From Trissonchulus latispiculum (taxonomy: Eukaryota; Nematoda; Enoplea; Enoplida; Ironidae), in NCBI GenBank assembly GCA_030248195.1, contig JASAND010024002.1:1-64000 (forward strand): a DNA stretch of 64,000 bases, read 5' to 3'. Position 1 is the stretch's first letter. Each line of letters starts with the position of its first letter. The notes under the pieces are model-generated. The model was not told where the DNA came from. It saw only the letters and a list, made by a program, of their open reading frames with translations, and made no database searches. Below are positions 10,501-21,400 of this stretch, piece after piece. The translations under genes were made by a program, and so were the position numbers.

Positions 10501-11571
10501 GAATTGGCCGGAATCTCAAAGAAGCCAACATTTGTTTGACTCATTCATAAATGGATTTCTTAAACTGAAAGTGGAATCTAGCGGGTACCCTGTCCATATA
10601 AGTGATGACAAATCAAAAAATGAATACTGTAACAGCTGGCACAAAAAAGAAGGTATACAGATTGACCCTGAACATGTGGAAAAGAATCCTGGAAAACGAA
10701 CACTCGCTAAGTTGATATTAAACAGGTAAAGAGCCTTGTTTAGGTAAATTCTAGTATACACATACATAATCACACTGCTGTCGACCTTACTTTATAAAAA
10801 TAATTTATAAATTTAACCAATTTTTTTAATCCTTATTGTATCATATGTTTCAGCTTCTTGGGAAAATTTGGTCAACGCTCTAACATGCCAAAGGTTGATT
10901 ACATTACGACATACGAGAACTTGATTTCCTGCCTTATCGATGATACCAAAACAGTTACAGATGCCTTCCTTGTCAATGAAAACATGCTTATGTTAAACTA
11001 CCATCTCAAAGACGATTTTACAAGACCTTTTCCTTTTTCTAATGTTGTCATTGCTGCCTTTACTACATCCTACGCACGAATATTGCTTTATAAGTATATA
11101 TCACATTTGCAAGAGCGCTGTTTTTACTTTGACACAGACTCAATCATTTTTCTATCGACTGCTGATTCAGATGATCCTGATGAAGGAGAATTCCTTGGTG
11201 ACCTGAAGGATGAACTTGTTGACAAATACGGCTCAGGAACTTATGCTGTAGAGTTTTGGAGTGGCGGACCTAAAAATTATGCATATAGAATTTTGACTAA
11301 AAATTCAGAAATTTTAGATTACAAAATTAAAGGGATACGATTGACAGCTGAAACTAAAAAATTGATATCAGCAAATACAATGAAAGAAATGGTTCTTGGC
11401 TGCAAAGTACATAGAAGCGAAATTTATGTTCCCGTGTCCAGCATATGCAGAAACAAAGCAGACGGAATGTTGTATAACAAATATTTTGAAAAGAAATACA
11501 GAATAACGTTTGACAAGCGCATTTTACTTGATGATCTTACAACATTGCCAATAGGACATAAACAAATTTAA
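7515..11571 (+). CDS. Protein-primed family B DNA polymerase (Polinton type), with one frameshift and one intron
   Basis: This is the replicative polymerase of the element. The N-terminus has two C2H2 fingers (residues 4-52). A cysteine-rich zinc cluster follows around 355-460. The 3'-5' exonuclease motifs are FFDIES, HNFQGYD and YCRQDVLIL. The polymerase domain has motif A with LDIVSQYP, motif B split between exons, and motif C YFDTDS near 11130. The reading frame changes once at a T6 run near 9835-9840, where the ORF ending at 9896 hands over to the one beginning about 9839. A GT-AG intron (10726-10853) separates the last exon (10854-11571). Summed length is about 1,300 residues, usual for Polinton polymerases with an N-terminal extension. 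Confidence 0.9.
10726..10853 (+). other. GT-AG intron inside polymerase motif B
   Basis: The upstream frame reaches AACAG|GTAAAG and meets a stop two bases into the intron. The downstream frame begins after a pyrimidine-rich ATGTTTCAG. Removing the 128 bases restores the conserved motif B spacing in phase 2, which argues strongly that this is a real spliceosomal intron. No frameshift is needed here. Confidence 0.85.
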
Positions 11572-11701
11572 ATAATTTTGTTAATTGGATAACAAAATGC
11601 AAAGTTTAATTGTATCATACATATTCATAATCAATATTTATTAGCCAAAACAAAAATTAAAATTATTACTAATACTTTTAATGTTATATTTTATTTCAGC
11701 A

Positions 11702-12130
11702 ATGGAGACTATTCAAGTTAAACTTTTAAGTGCTGACGGATGCATTCCCATAAAATCTACGGATGGTAGTGCTGGTTACGATTTGTTTAGTGCTTACGAT
11801 TGTATAGTAAAGGCAAATATGGATCGTCAACTGATTTATACCGACATTTCGATACAATTTGACGGGGACATGTACGGTAGAATATCGGACAGATCAGGAT
11901 TAGCCATTAAATATGGACTTCATGTTATTGGTGGAATAATTGATAAAGACTACAGAGGAAATATTGGGATAATACTTGTTAATTTAGGAAATCGCGATGT
12001 TGAAATTAAAAAAGGTGACAGAATAGCACAAATATTATTTGAACAGATATCTGCAGTAAAATTTGATTTATGTGAAACATTGGATAAAACAACGAGAAAT
12101 TTTAATGGATTTGGCTCGACTGGGAAATAA
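11702..12130 (+). CDS. Trimeric dUTP diphosphatase (dUTPase)
   Basis: The enzyme hydrolyses dUTP to dUMP and pyrophosphate and keeps uracil out of replicating DNA. All five family motifs are present in order: GSAGYDLFSA, ISDRSGLA, GGIIDKDYRG with IGIILVN, GDRIAQILF and the C-terminal FNGFGSTG loop. At 142 residues it has the normal length. The start chosen is ATGGAGACTATTC at 11702. It lies 3 bases behind a splice-acceptor-like TTTTATTTCAG, so the mRNA may be spliced in its 5' leader. It follows the polymerase on the same strand. A dUTPase is an uncommon accessory gene for a Polinton and may have been captured from the host. Confidence 0.92.
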   Translation: METIQVKLLSADGCIPIKSTDGSAGYDLFSAYDCIVKANMDRQLIYTDISIQFDGDMYGRISDRSGLAIKYGLHVIGGIIDKDYRGNIGIILVNLGNRDVEIKKGDRIAQILFEQISAVKFDLCETLDKTTRNFNGFGSTGK

Positions 12131-12389
12131 CACTATTTTGAAAATATCATATAATGAACAATGTATTTTGACTTAAATATTATATTGTTGTACTTCAAAT
12201 TCTCTGTATCTTGTTATATTATTAAAGATTCTCAAATAAACTGATAAATTTTACCTTTATCATTAATAGATAGTTTTAAGTAAATAATAGAATAATAATT
12301 CAAATAATTTAGAATATTAGAAGTGCTAGCATCAAATATTACCAATATAATAACATGATGATAAAAATATGTAAAGAGCTAACAATTAG

Positions 12390-14395
12390 TCAAGGTACTT
12401 TGAGGGGTGAAGAGACGTAATTACTACTGTTGTCGTATGCTTTAAGTTCTTTGACTCTGTTTTTCACAAACACTGGCAACTTGTTTGAGCTGTATATTCA
12501 TTGAAGGGCGCATTGTGAATCAGAAAACAGAAAGTTTGACGTTCTTGGTAGTTTCAGTTGATCATGAACAAACTTGATACACCTAGCACCAACAGTAAGT
12601 GCCATCAGTTCCAGTCGTGGAATGGTGAGCTTTCGGATAGGTGCAGGTCGAGCTTTCGCAAACAGTAGGTGAACCTTTGACAACTCTGTTGTCCAAGATT
12701 TTAGATAAATGGTAGTACAGTAGCTTTGACTGGATGCGTCGCAAAATCCGACAAGGCCATAGTTAATGTTTGGAGACTGGGGTTGGTCTAGGTATCGAGG
12801 TATGAAGAAACTTGATATTCTTTGAAGATCTTCTACTATATTTGACCACTCTTCTGCGCGTGTATCTGAAATGACTTGATCCCAGTCGTTACCTTCCAAC
12901 CACAGCTTCTGAAGAAAAATCTTTGCTTTAATGGTAACTGGACAGAAAAAACCAAGCGGATCGAATTCTGCTGCGATCTTCTTGAGAATTAATCTTTTAG
13001 TGAGTTGGTTTGATTGACTTATCTTCTGGCCACACGGAACTCTAAAGCAATCTGAGCGGACATCCCATTTGAGCCCCAAAACCTTAACTTCTTCATCTTT
13101 GGCATAATCGGAGTCCGGCAAATTCTTTGTAAATATTGGGCAATTTGAGGTCCATTCTCTAAGATTCATTGAGGCCAGCGAAAATGCTTCTTTATCGTTC
13201 TTGTAGAACTTGGTCGCTTCTTCTGTGGATTTTACTGAAACAATTACATTATCAACGTAAATGTTTTCTTTTATAGTTGTGCATGTCAGGTCCTATTTTT
13301 CTCATATGACGATCCACTGTTGCAGACAGCAGGAAGGGACTGGACATGACACCAAATGGCGAATCTGTAAATTTGTAGGTTTCCCGTGGTATTAGGCACC
13401 TTCGGATTCTTTAGCCAAAGGAATCGGGTTACATCTCTGTCACTATGATGTAATCCTACCCACAGAAATGCTTTTTCAATATCTGAAACCAGTCCAATTC
13501 GGTTCATTCTAAATCTCATAAGCAGTCCACACAAGTCCCCTAAAATGACTGGACCTCTGTAGAGGCATTCATTCAAACTAGGATCAGCTTTGTTGCTTTT
13601 AGCAGATGCGTCATAAACGATGCGGACTTTAGTTGTGGTCCTTTGTGGCGTTATGACTGCGTGGTGGTGATATAGTGCACTTTGTTTTCTGTTTGGTTGT
13701 TTTCCACTGGTTCAATGATGCCTTTATTTAGTTGGTCCTGTATTATTGTGTCGTATTTGGACAACAGATCCTTGTCTACAGCTAGTTTCTTCAGCGGAGA
13801 CTTTAGGCGTCCTAGGGCTAAACCGTAGTTATCTGGTAGCTGTTGTTCTATATTTTTCCAAGGCCATGAGACCATATATCTTTTATTTTCTAAGTAGATA
13901 GAGTTTTCAAAATTGTTCAATACAGCTATATCAATTTCATCTTTAGGTTCGGGATGTTATTGATGTCATTGATATTCGATTTTGTTAAAGGATCATTTGG
14001 AGAATGCCATCCGTATGAATTTAGTATTTCTGGATTAACACCATGGACCAAGGTCAGCATGGACACTCATGGATGAGTCTGCTGAAATTCGGTTGTACGC
14101 CCGGTGAGAATCCATCCTAGCTTAGATCCTAACAAGTACAGACCTTCTTGGATTGTGAGCATTTCCCCCGTTATTAAATCGCAGTAGTAGTCTGCGCCAA
14201 TGAGGAGATCCACAGACTGGTTACTTGCCTGTTGGGGTATGGTATCTGCTAGCCCAAGCGATTCCCATAAACACTTATTTTGTAGTTGCATTTGTGCTTT
14301 GTGAACTGTTCCTGTTATTTTTGGAACGATGGTTGCAGTTAGTTTCACAGCACTGGCATTAAGGAGGTGTAATTTTAGTTCTGTTGAGGTAGACT
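12390..14395 (-). pseudogene. Pao/BEL protease end, reverse transcriptase and RNase H, broken
   Basis: Coding sequence persists in several frames: protease C-terminus (14067-14348, LIGADYY and LGSKLGWILTG), an RT N-terminal linker (13651-13920), RT palm pieces (13286-13576), an untracked piece around 13170-13290 with YVDN where YVDD is expected, and the peptidase A17/RNase H part (12498-13169, EFDPLGFF, RLELMALTVG). At least four frame changes separate them, and not all lie in homopolymers. This is true decay. The catalytic YVDD reads YVDN, so the RT would be impaired even if the frames were repaired. Confidence 0.85.
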
Positions 14396-16018
14396 TTAGT
14401 TGTTTGCAGTTGTCACTACCAAATGTGAAGACTGATAAAGTCTCCGAACGACCATTTTTAGATTCAACCGATTTGCAAGGTTTGTAGTTATATATGTCCT
14501 CTGGCTTGCAGAATCTAATAGAATGTTGATCTTCTGTGTTTTGTGGTTCACTGGATTTTCGACGAAAGCTTTAGCTGTTTGAAGAAGTACGTGACCGTTC
14601 TGACTGAGTAGTACATTTTGTTCTATGTTCTCGGGTTCATGTGTAACTGCGGTAGTTTCCTTTTGATAAGGGAACTTTGTAGCACACAAACTACGGTGGT
14701 GCGCTCCGAATGTTTTGCAATAGACACACTCTATTTTGTGGGGACATTGGCTGATTCTGTGGCCAGTTCTTAAACAACTGTGACACCTATCTTTAGCTTG
14801 AGTTTTCCTAGAGATGGCAGTGGCGAATTGTGTACATTCGTCGATGTAATGATTTTGGCCACAAAATACGCAAGATTTGGATTTTGATCTAGTATTCTTT
14901 TCGTTTGAAATTAAGGCTTCACTTGTTGAACGGTAGGGTTTATTATGAACGTTGTTAAGTGCATTATAGTTATTTGGCTTTGGCATCTGATACGAAGTAT
15001 TTTGTTGATCTGCAATTTCACGTGCTACAATGTATTTACGAATACCTTCACGCAGACTGTCGACGGTCCATTCTTTTTGGTCGTTTTGTTCTTCTATCCT
15101 TGTAATCACGTCTCTGGGTAGTTTGGACTTTAGCAAAGATACGACGTATAGGTGGGTTATATCCTGGTCAAGACTTTGTAGGGATCGTAGATGCCATTCA
15201 ATTTCATTGTAGGTGGTTCTGAGCTTTAGGATATTTGAAGTCGTGACCGGGGGTAGGTTGGTTAGAGAACTATAATGAGAATCAATGATAAGTTGAGTAG
15301 AACCAAATCGTTCCTTTAAGTAGCCAATGGCTATTTGGTAGTTATCTGCCGTTTGCTGAAGACCAGCAATCGTCTTTGCTGCTTCTCCAGTGACTTTGGA
15401 TTTGAGGTAAGCGAATTTTTGAATATCGCTTATATCTGGGTTATTGTGGACACTGATTTGGAACATGTCCCAACATCCGCTCCAACTTTGGATATCTCCG
15501 TTGAAGGTGGGAAGATCAAGCTTCGGTAACTTCGTCGAGTTGTGATTATTCCGTTGGGTAAACTCTCTTTCGTTGTTTTCGGCAATCTGTCGATTTCTGT
15601 TGTCTATGTGAATGTTGTTCTGGAGCACAGTATTCTTTCTGGCTTTTAACCTAGCTGACGTTTTTTCAACGTTATCTGCCAGGTCTTGAGCTTCTGTAGC
15701 AACTGGAGTAATGTGATCATCATCGAGGTCTTCCTTAAGTAGTTCTTGAAGAAAGTACTGGAGCTTTTTTAAGTCAGAGGTTAGAATATCATAATTCACT
15801 TCAATTCTTTCAAGATAGTTAGAAGTGTCATCTGGTATTGGATCTCTTAGCAGAGTTTCAGCAGTTTGAAGTTTAGGTTGGGAAGACTTTTTCAGAAGCG
15901 TGAGTCTTCTGCGGTAAGGAACAATTGAGGCCATTGGGAAGGCCAACAGAAGACAGATCAGATAGATACCATTAATTAGAAAAGTTCTGCTACCATGTTT
16001 TGGTTTCTGCATTACCAA
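14396..16018 (-). CDS. Pao/BEL Gag and aspartic protease, N-terminal part
   Basis: The ORF is 540 residues long. Residues 1-28 probably translate leader sequence; the Met in FPMASIVPYRRRL (about 15934) is a better start. Residues about 165-330 match the Pao Gag domain known as DUF1759 (LPKLDLPTFNGDIQSW, then AYLKSKVTGEA). Two CCHC-like knuckles follow (CVFCGQNHYIDEC; CHSCLRTGHRISQC) plus a third partial one. The retropepsin-like part (DUF1758) starts near 495 with ILLDSASQRTYI, where the DSAS variant replaces the usual DTGS/DSGS. The ORF ends in the protease, and the next fragment continues it in another frame. Confidence 0.85.
   Translation of the reverse strand: MVMQKPKHGSRTFLINGIYLICLLLAFPMASIVPYRRRLTLLKKSSQPKLQTAETLLRDPIPDDTSNYLERIEVNYDILTSDLKKLQYFLQELLKEDLDDDHITPVATEAQDLADNVEKTSARLKARKNTVLQNNIHIDNRNRQIAENNEREFTQRNNHNSTKLPKLDLPTFNGDIQSWSGCWDMFQISVHNNPDISDIQKFAYLKSKVTGEAAKTIAGLQQTADNYQIAIGYLKERFGSTQLIIDSHYSSLTNLPPVTTSNILKLRTTYNEIEWHLRSLQSLDQDITHLYVVSLLKSKLPRDVITRIEEQNDQKEWTVDSLREGIRKYIVAREIADQQNTSYQMPKPNNYNALNNVHNKPYRSTSEALISNEKNTRSKSKSCVFCGQNHYIDECTQFATAISRKTQAKDRCHSCLRTGHRISQCPHKIECVYCKTFGAHHRSLCATKFPYQKETTAVTHEPENIEQNVLLSQNGHVLLQTAKAFVENPVNHKTQKINILLDSASQRTYITTNLANRLNLKMVVRRLYQSSHLVVTTANN
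15986..15995 (-). other. Possible tRNA primer-binding site
   Basis: On the minus strand the Gag leader has TGGTAGCAGA directly after an ...AAAACA that could be an LTR end. This resembles LTR-retrotransposon primer-binding sites. Only about 150 bases remain upstream before unrelated repeat sequence, so a full LTR cannot be confirmed. Confidence 0.35.
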
Positions 16019-16149
16019 AATTTGAAGACATAGCTTTTAACTCCAAAGATACAGCTGTATATATGGCGATAATCCCGAAAGTAGTCAACAGAAAGTCTCA
16101 AAGTCTACAATATGATCAAAACGTTAGAAATTTCATCTTTTTAATTAGA

Positions 16150-17031
16150 TTTTTCATTTAAAGCATCGCTCTCGCGACACACCTCATTTTATGAAACTGG
16201 CAAAATTGCTTACTTTTTTGACATACCAGCAATATAAAGACCGTCGATTTTTGAACATCGATTACTCCAAACTGCAGAATCGGGCAAAAATTCTTTTTTA
16301 CCACGATAAGAGGGACATATGGGCCGAGGGTCATTTTTGATTTGGCTCAGTAACTTCTTATGCTCGTGAAAATCAGCCAAATCTGTAATGACACCAAATC
16401 TCATTCGCAACTGGCGACGTTTTAGCTCAAACCAAGAAACACGTCTCTCCGCAATAATTTTCATCCTGCCAAAGATCACGCAAATTCATAGTTTAAGTAG
16501 TTATTGAGAAATCGATGTTCAAAACATGTTCAAAGCAAAATAGTCGCAGTTTTGCCAAAATGTGTTTTCGGCCAAATCTTTAACCAAAAGCAGCGAACTC
16601 CAGCTAACAGGCTGTGATAACATGCGCAATTAGACTGCGTTTCAATTGAGTATGGATAAACCAAAATTGTCCTTAAGATTGGCAGTAATTTAGAAAAACT
16701 TGTTTCCTCGAAAGTGGCCATTTTTGGACCGTCAAATTCGTTTTTCGCTTATACTGACTGAACACAAGAGACAGCTCAGCCGTTCTAAAACCAAAAGTTT
16801 TCGTTTTCATTGTCGTGTCTTCTTTCCAGCCATACTTCCAATCCGGTGCCTCGTCTATGTACTGGGAGACTAAGGCCAAGAATCAAAAATTTCTTATCTT
16901 TTTACCAGAAATCCCTGACTGGTCCCAGAATGTTAAAAAGCACCAAAATAACATATTTGGAAATTTCATCTATTTTCAGAACATATTGAAGCCTGTAGGA
17001 TCGTATTTACACAAAGCGATACCAGAACCAA
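16150..17031. mobile_element. Degenerate copy of the roughly 1 kb TTAA-flanked MITE family
   Basis: The stretch aligns by eye with the elements at 17156-18153 and 27376-28381, sharing runs such as TTTTTGAACATCGATT and the right end ACAAAGCGATACCAG. The left end is lost and the right flank TTAA has mutated. No coding capacity of its own. Confidence 0.75.
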
Positions 17032-17155
17032 GCATTCAAATACAGTCACTTTGTTGAGTTAAAGGCGCTGATTCAAATAGAAAGTCGCAAATTAAATCAG
17101 AACCAGACACATAAAATCAGTATGTGGCATCACAGTTAGTAAAAATCACACTTAA

Positions 17156-18153
17156 GATGGTGGTGTCCCTTTGTGCAGTGCTTTTGTGGTGATTTTTTGA
17201 AACGCTATAACTTTCCAATTTTGGGAGTTGGAAAGAGCTTTATACATCGTTTTAAAGTTTATTATCTGTACATTCATATGAGCTTACGAAACTGGCAAAA
17301 TAACCAAAGAAATAGCAGAAATTTTCTGACATGCTGACATGAGGAACAGGATGAATATAGACCAAAAGTTTTTGAACATCGATTTCTCAAAACTGAAGAA
17401 TCGGCCAAAACTTCTTTTTGTTCCACGATATGAAGAACATATGGGCGTTTTTTGGATTTGGCTCAGCAGGTCTTAACGGTCGAGAAAACCGGCCAAATGC
17501 ACGGTAGCACTAAATTTCGCAACTTCGCATTGAGTTTTCTTGCTACTCGATATGTTTTAGCCCAAACCAAGAAAAATGTCCCTCCGCAGAAGTGCGAATT
17601 TCGATTCTGCAGAAAATCTCCGGAATCCCTCGAGTAGTTTTTGAGAAATCGATGTTCGAAACAAAATAATTGCAGTTTTGCTAAAATGGTTTTTAGGCCA
17701 TATCTCTATCTTAAAGCAATAAGTCCGGCTAATAAGCATTCATAAAATTGAGCATTTGGACGCTGTATCGATTGAATATAAGTAAGCCCATTTTGTCCTT
17801 AACATGTGGCAATAATTTTGAAAAAACTGATTTCCTCAAAAATGGCCATTTTTCGACCCTCAAAACAGTTTTTGCTTATACTGACTTAACCACTGCAGAT
17901 AGAGCAAAGATTGTAAAAGCAAAAATGTTCGTTTTTGTGTCCTCTTTCTAGCCATAACAACCAATCCCGTGTGTGTCTTGTCTACCTACTGGGAGATAAG
18001 GCCAAAAACCAAAACTTTCTTATCTTTTGGCCTAAAATACGGGACTGGTCCCAGAATTTTAAATAGCACGGAAATAGGCTTCGTAAGTTTTAGTCCTTTA
18101 CGTAAAGGATTAAAGCCGTAGGAATCAAAAATACCCGAAAGGAAACCAGCACC
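17156..18153. mobile_element. TTAA-flanked MITE (piggyBac-like target)
   Basis: This is a 1.0 kb non-coding element flanked on both sides by TTAA (17152-17155 and 18154-18157). The left end reads GATGGTGGTGTCCCTTTGTG and the right end CCAGCACC. Left-end interior TTTGTGCAGTGCTTTTGTG matches the copies near 27390 and 29300. A TTAA target duplication is the mark of piggyBac-type transposases, which must act in trans because no transposase is encoded. Confidence 0.8.
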
Positions 18154-18404
18154 TTAAGAAAGACCAAATCAGTGTTTCTGAATATAGTGCATGCTACTGA
18201 CGCACAGTCGCGTAAAAAGCAATCAGCAATCTAGCCTTCATGATGAGTACATTAGGCGAACAGTGGCAAATTGCAGTATATAATGTATATATTTCAATTT
18301 AATCACAGAATCTCCTACTGCTAATAATAATAAACTAAATCTGAACTTTTGTGAACTGACGGTTCTCTAAGCAAAAGTTCTCTGTATTCCCTTGAAGTAT
18401 TCCA

Positions 18405-21400
18405 CTATTCGTTGAAGCATTCCCAAAATATCTGCGGCGGACTCTTTGTGCAAACAAGTATACCCCTGCAAATAATAATAATAATAACGATGAAACTTAA
18501 ATTAGTGTTGCATTTCCTTTATTCCTAATAAAGAAAGTGTACTCTGTGCTTGGGACAGATCACACCTGGGCAATGGGGGGGTGGACGGGGGGTGGCCACC
18601 CCAGGTCCCACATACGCACCGAAATGATACCTATATGATTTTTTGGAAGAATTGACGCACCAAAATGATACCTACACAATTTTTTTGAAGATTCGGACTC
18701 AGAGGCAAATTTGACTTATCTACCTCTTTGATTTCACACATTATATTCTTCAATCTACACACAATTTTTGATATGTCTACACACTAATTTGCAAGCACGC
18801 GCTGGATTTCGGTTATCGAAGCATTGGATTTGGCCTACCTACGCACCGGATTTCAGTTGTCGACGCACCGGATTTGGCCTACTGACGCACCGGATTTCAG
18901 TTGTCGACGCACCGGATTTGGCCTACTGACGCACCGGATTTGGCCTACCTACGCACCGGATTTCGGTTATCCACGCACCGGATTTGGCCTACTGACGCAC
19001 CAAATTTGGCCTACCTACGCACCGAATTTGGCTTACTGACGCACCGAATTTGGCTTACTGACGCACAGGTTTTCTGTTATCGACGCACCGGATTTCGTTT
19101 GTCGACGCACCGGACTTGGCCTACGTGCGCACCGGATTTCTGTTATCGACGCACCGGATTTCGTTTGTGGACGCACCGGATTTGTCCTACCTACGCACCG
19201 AATTTCGGTTATCCACGCACCGGATTTGGCATACTGACGCACCGAATTTGGTTTAATGACGCACCGGATTTGGCCAACCTACGCACCGAATTTTGCTTAC
19301 TGACGCACCGAATTTGGCATACTGACGCACCGAATTTGGCTTACTGACGCACCGGATTTCGGCTATCGACGCACCGAATTTAGCCAACTGACGCACCGAA
19401 TTTGGCTTAATGACGCACCGGATTTGGCATACTGACGCACCGAATTTGGCTTACTGACGCACCGAATTTGTCCTACCTACGCTCCGAATTTCGGTTATCC
19501 ACGCATCGGATTTGGCATACTGACGCACCGAATTTGGCTTAATGACGCACCGGATTTGGCCTACCTACGCACCGAATTTTGCTTGCTGACGCACCGAATT
19601 TGGCTTGTTGCCATGGCAATAAAGTTGTTATCAGCAGCCTTTTCTCAGACAGACAGTGTTTTCTTCTTTGTGCTACACGGCATGTTTGCTAACATTTTGA
19701 CAAAAACAAATGCCGTCTTCATAGCAGGGAATACCTTATTCAAAAATTCCAAAATCTTTAGCGATCGTGAACTTTTTAACTTTTCAACTTTTGACTACAT
19801 TTCTCGTTTTCGAGTTTCGTATTCTCTGATTCGATGACTTTGATTTTGTATGTTATTTCAGCCGCCTACTGTAATGATTGGTTCTATTATTATTGCTATT
19901 GTCTACATTTATGTCAGCGGAGTTTACGCGGTTGTTCGTCCTACAACTCGAATAATCAATGAGTTGAATATTGACAATCCAGAAGCTGTTGAATCAAATG
20001 AGTTTGTGGAATTAAAGCTGGTTTCTTTTAGCACACTTGCCCACAATCCTCGGGCTAGAAGCAAAACCTCGTTGTACGGATACAAGCTTATTACTATCTC
20101 ATTTTTGCACGTAAATGGAGAACTACTACCAACAATACCAATGGTAGCTAATTTGCGACAGCAAAGTTTAAAAGCTACCAGCAGCTACCGGCGATGCTAC
20201 ATTACGTCCGCCACCGGATCTAGCCTTTAACTCTCCTTTCGTTCAGTCTACAAAGCACTATAAACACCTTGAATCAGGCAATCCAGAACAGTCTAGTGAT
20301 CTACCTAACGGCAATAAAAGGCCGCATGCAGTTGCTATCTTGCGCTGGAAAAATATTGATGACGAAACTTATGTTAAAATATCTTTATCCAAAGAGTCGC
20401 CATACCTAGTTATATTACATGAAATACAGCTAATCTTAAGCAGCCATCTAATGGATTATTTAAAATCTTTAACCCAGCTGACCTGCCAACAGAAGAAGCC
20501 AGTACTGGAACATTTGGCAACACTGAGATAGCTCAGCTGGCTTTAATACTAAATATGGACAACCCAGGGGAAGTTACCACACAGTGGACAAACTTGCTGC
20601 GTACTTTACTGCGCGATCGAGATTATTTTAATTTGCGTTGTGGAGATTCTATCAATTTTTGGTCCCACTATCTACGACAAGAACTTTTAGACTTGCGTCC
20701 TCAAATTCGTCAGTTGCTGCGATCGGTGCTAGTATTACCAGCTAGTTCTGCTGACACAAAGCGTGGATTCAGCATTCTCAAGCATATACGATACGATCGG
20801 CGCAGCTCACGTTCACCCGAGCACTTAGACGAAATCCTACGCATTCGGGTGAATGGACCCACTGAGATTGAAAAATTTAATGCCCTGAAATACGCCAAAA
20901 AATGGATAATAGCTGGGCACATGGCGACAGATGATCCGAGAAAGCAACGAAAAGCTGGAAAAGAATCAGCTCATACAGCATTTGAAATAGACGAGGAAAC
21001 GGACGATATAGTGTTTGAAGACTTTGCAACATCAAAGTTTCAAACCAGTTCACTTTTTTAAATGAAATAATATAACAATACTCTGTAATGGCTTGACAGG
21101 TTTTTTCTATGTTTGCAATCTTTTCTATTGTTTCTTTTACAACTATATGAGGAATATGAAAGCTTTTGTATAAACTTGCAAACGTAGTTTTTTACTGTCA
21201 AGCTTTAAAAAATTAGTTTTTGTAAATTTGTCGAATAAAATATTGTATTAATAAACAGTAATATGACACAGTACTGTAAGTAGGATATATACAACCAATG
21301 ATTTTTACTACAATTTTTTCTTTTAAAAAACAAGCTTGTAATCTCAAATTACGCACCAGATCATAAAGTACCCATTTGGAGGAAAACGCACCGGATTTCC

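Larger units (their letters stand above)
1..12390. mobile_element. Polinton/Maverick (adintovirus-like) element, right boundary near 12.39 kb
   Basis: The set of genes defines the element: retroviral-type integrase, protein-primed family B DNA polymerase, A32-like packaging ATPase, a double-jelly-roll major capsid and a penton-like minor capsid. Morphogenesis genes run leftward and replication genes rightward from a divergent region at 5721-5986. The terminal inverted repeats were not found. The left end probably lies outside the window. The right end must fall between the dUTPase stop at 12130 and the start of Pao/BEL sequence near 12390. I found no adenovirus-type cysteine protease, which most Polintons carry, so it may lie further left or be lost. 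Three reading-frame breaks and a partial gene duplication suggest the copy is not fully functional as assembled. Confidence 0.9.
12390..15995 (-). mobile_element. Pao/BEL LTR retrotransposon, decayed and truncated
   Basis: The element reads leftward. Gag with zinc knuckles and an aspartic protease lie in one long ORF. Behind it are reverse transcriptase and RNase H fragments in several frames. Sequence recognisable as RNase H runs to about 12390 (KLPVFVKNRVKEL type segment) and then stops, so the integrase and the 3' LTR are missing. No 5' LTR of normal length fits between a primer-binding-like site at 15986-15995 and the repeat beginning near 16150. It abuts the right side of the Polinton. 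Confidence 0.88.

Noticed and set aside
7124..10773. Minus-strand ORFs under the integrase and polymerase
   Set aside because: Shadows of the plus-strand genes, which have clear catalytic motifs.
18824..19347. Long ORFs across the 22 bp repeat on both strands
   Set aside because: A 22-base period shifts frame each unit, so open frames arise on both strands; the peptides are simple repeats with no coding bias.
18793..19611. CRISPR-like array
   Set aside because: Units are contiguous with no unique spacers, and the context is a eukaryotic hAT transposon.
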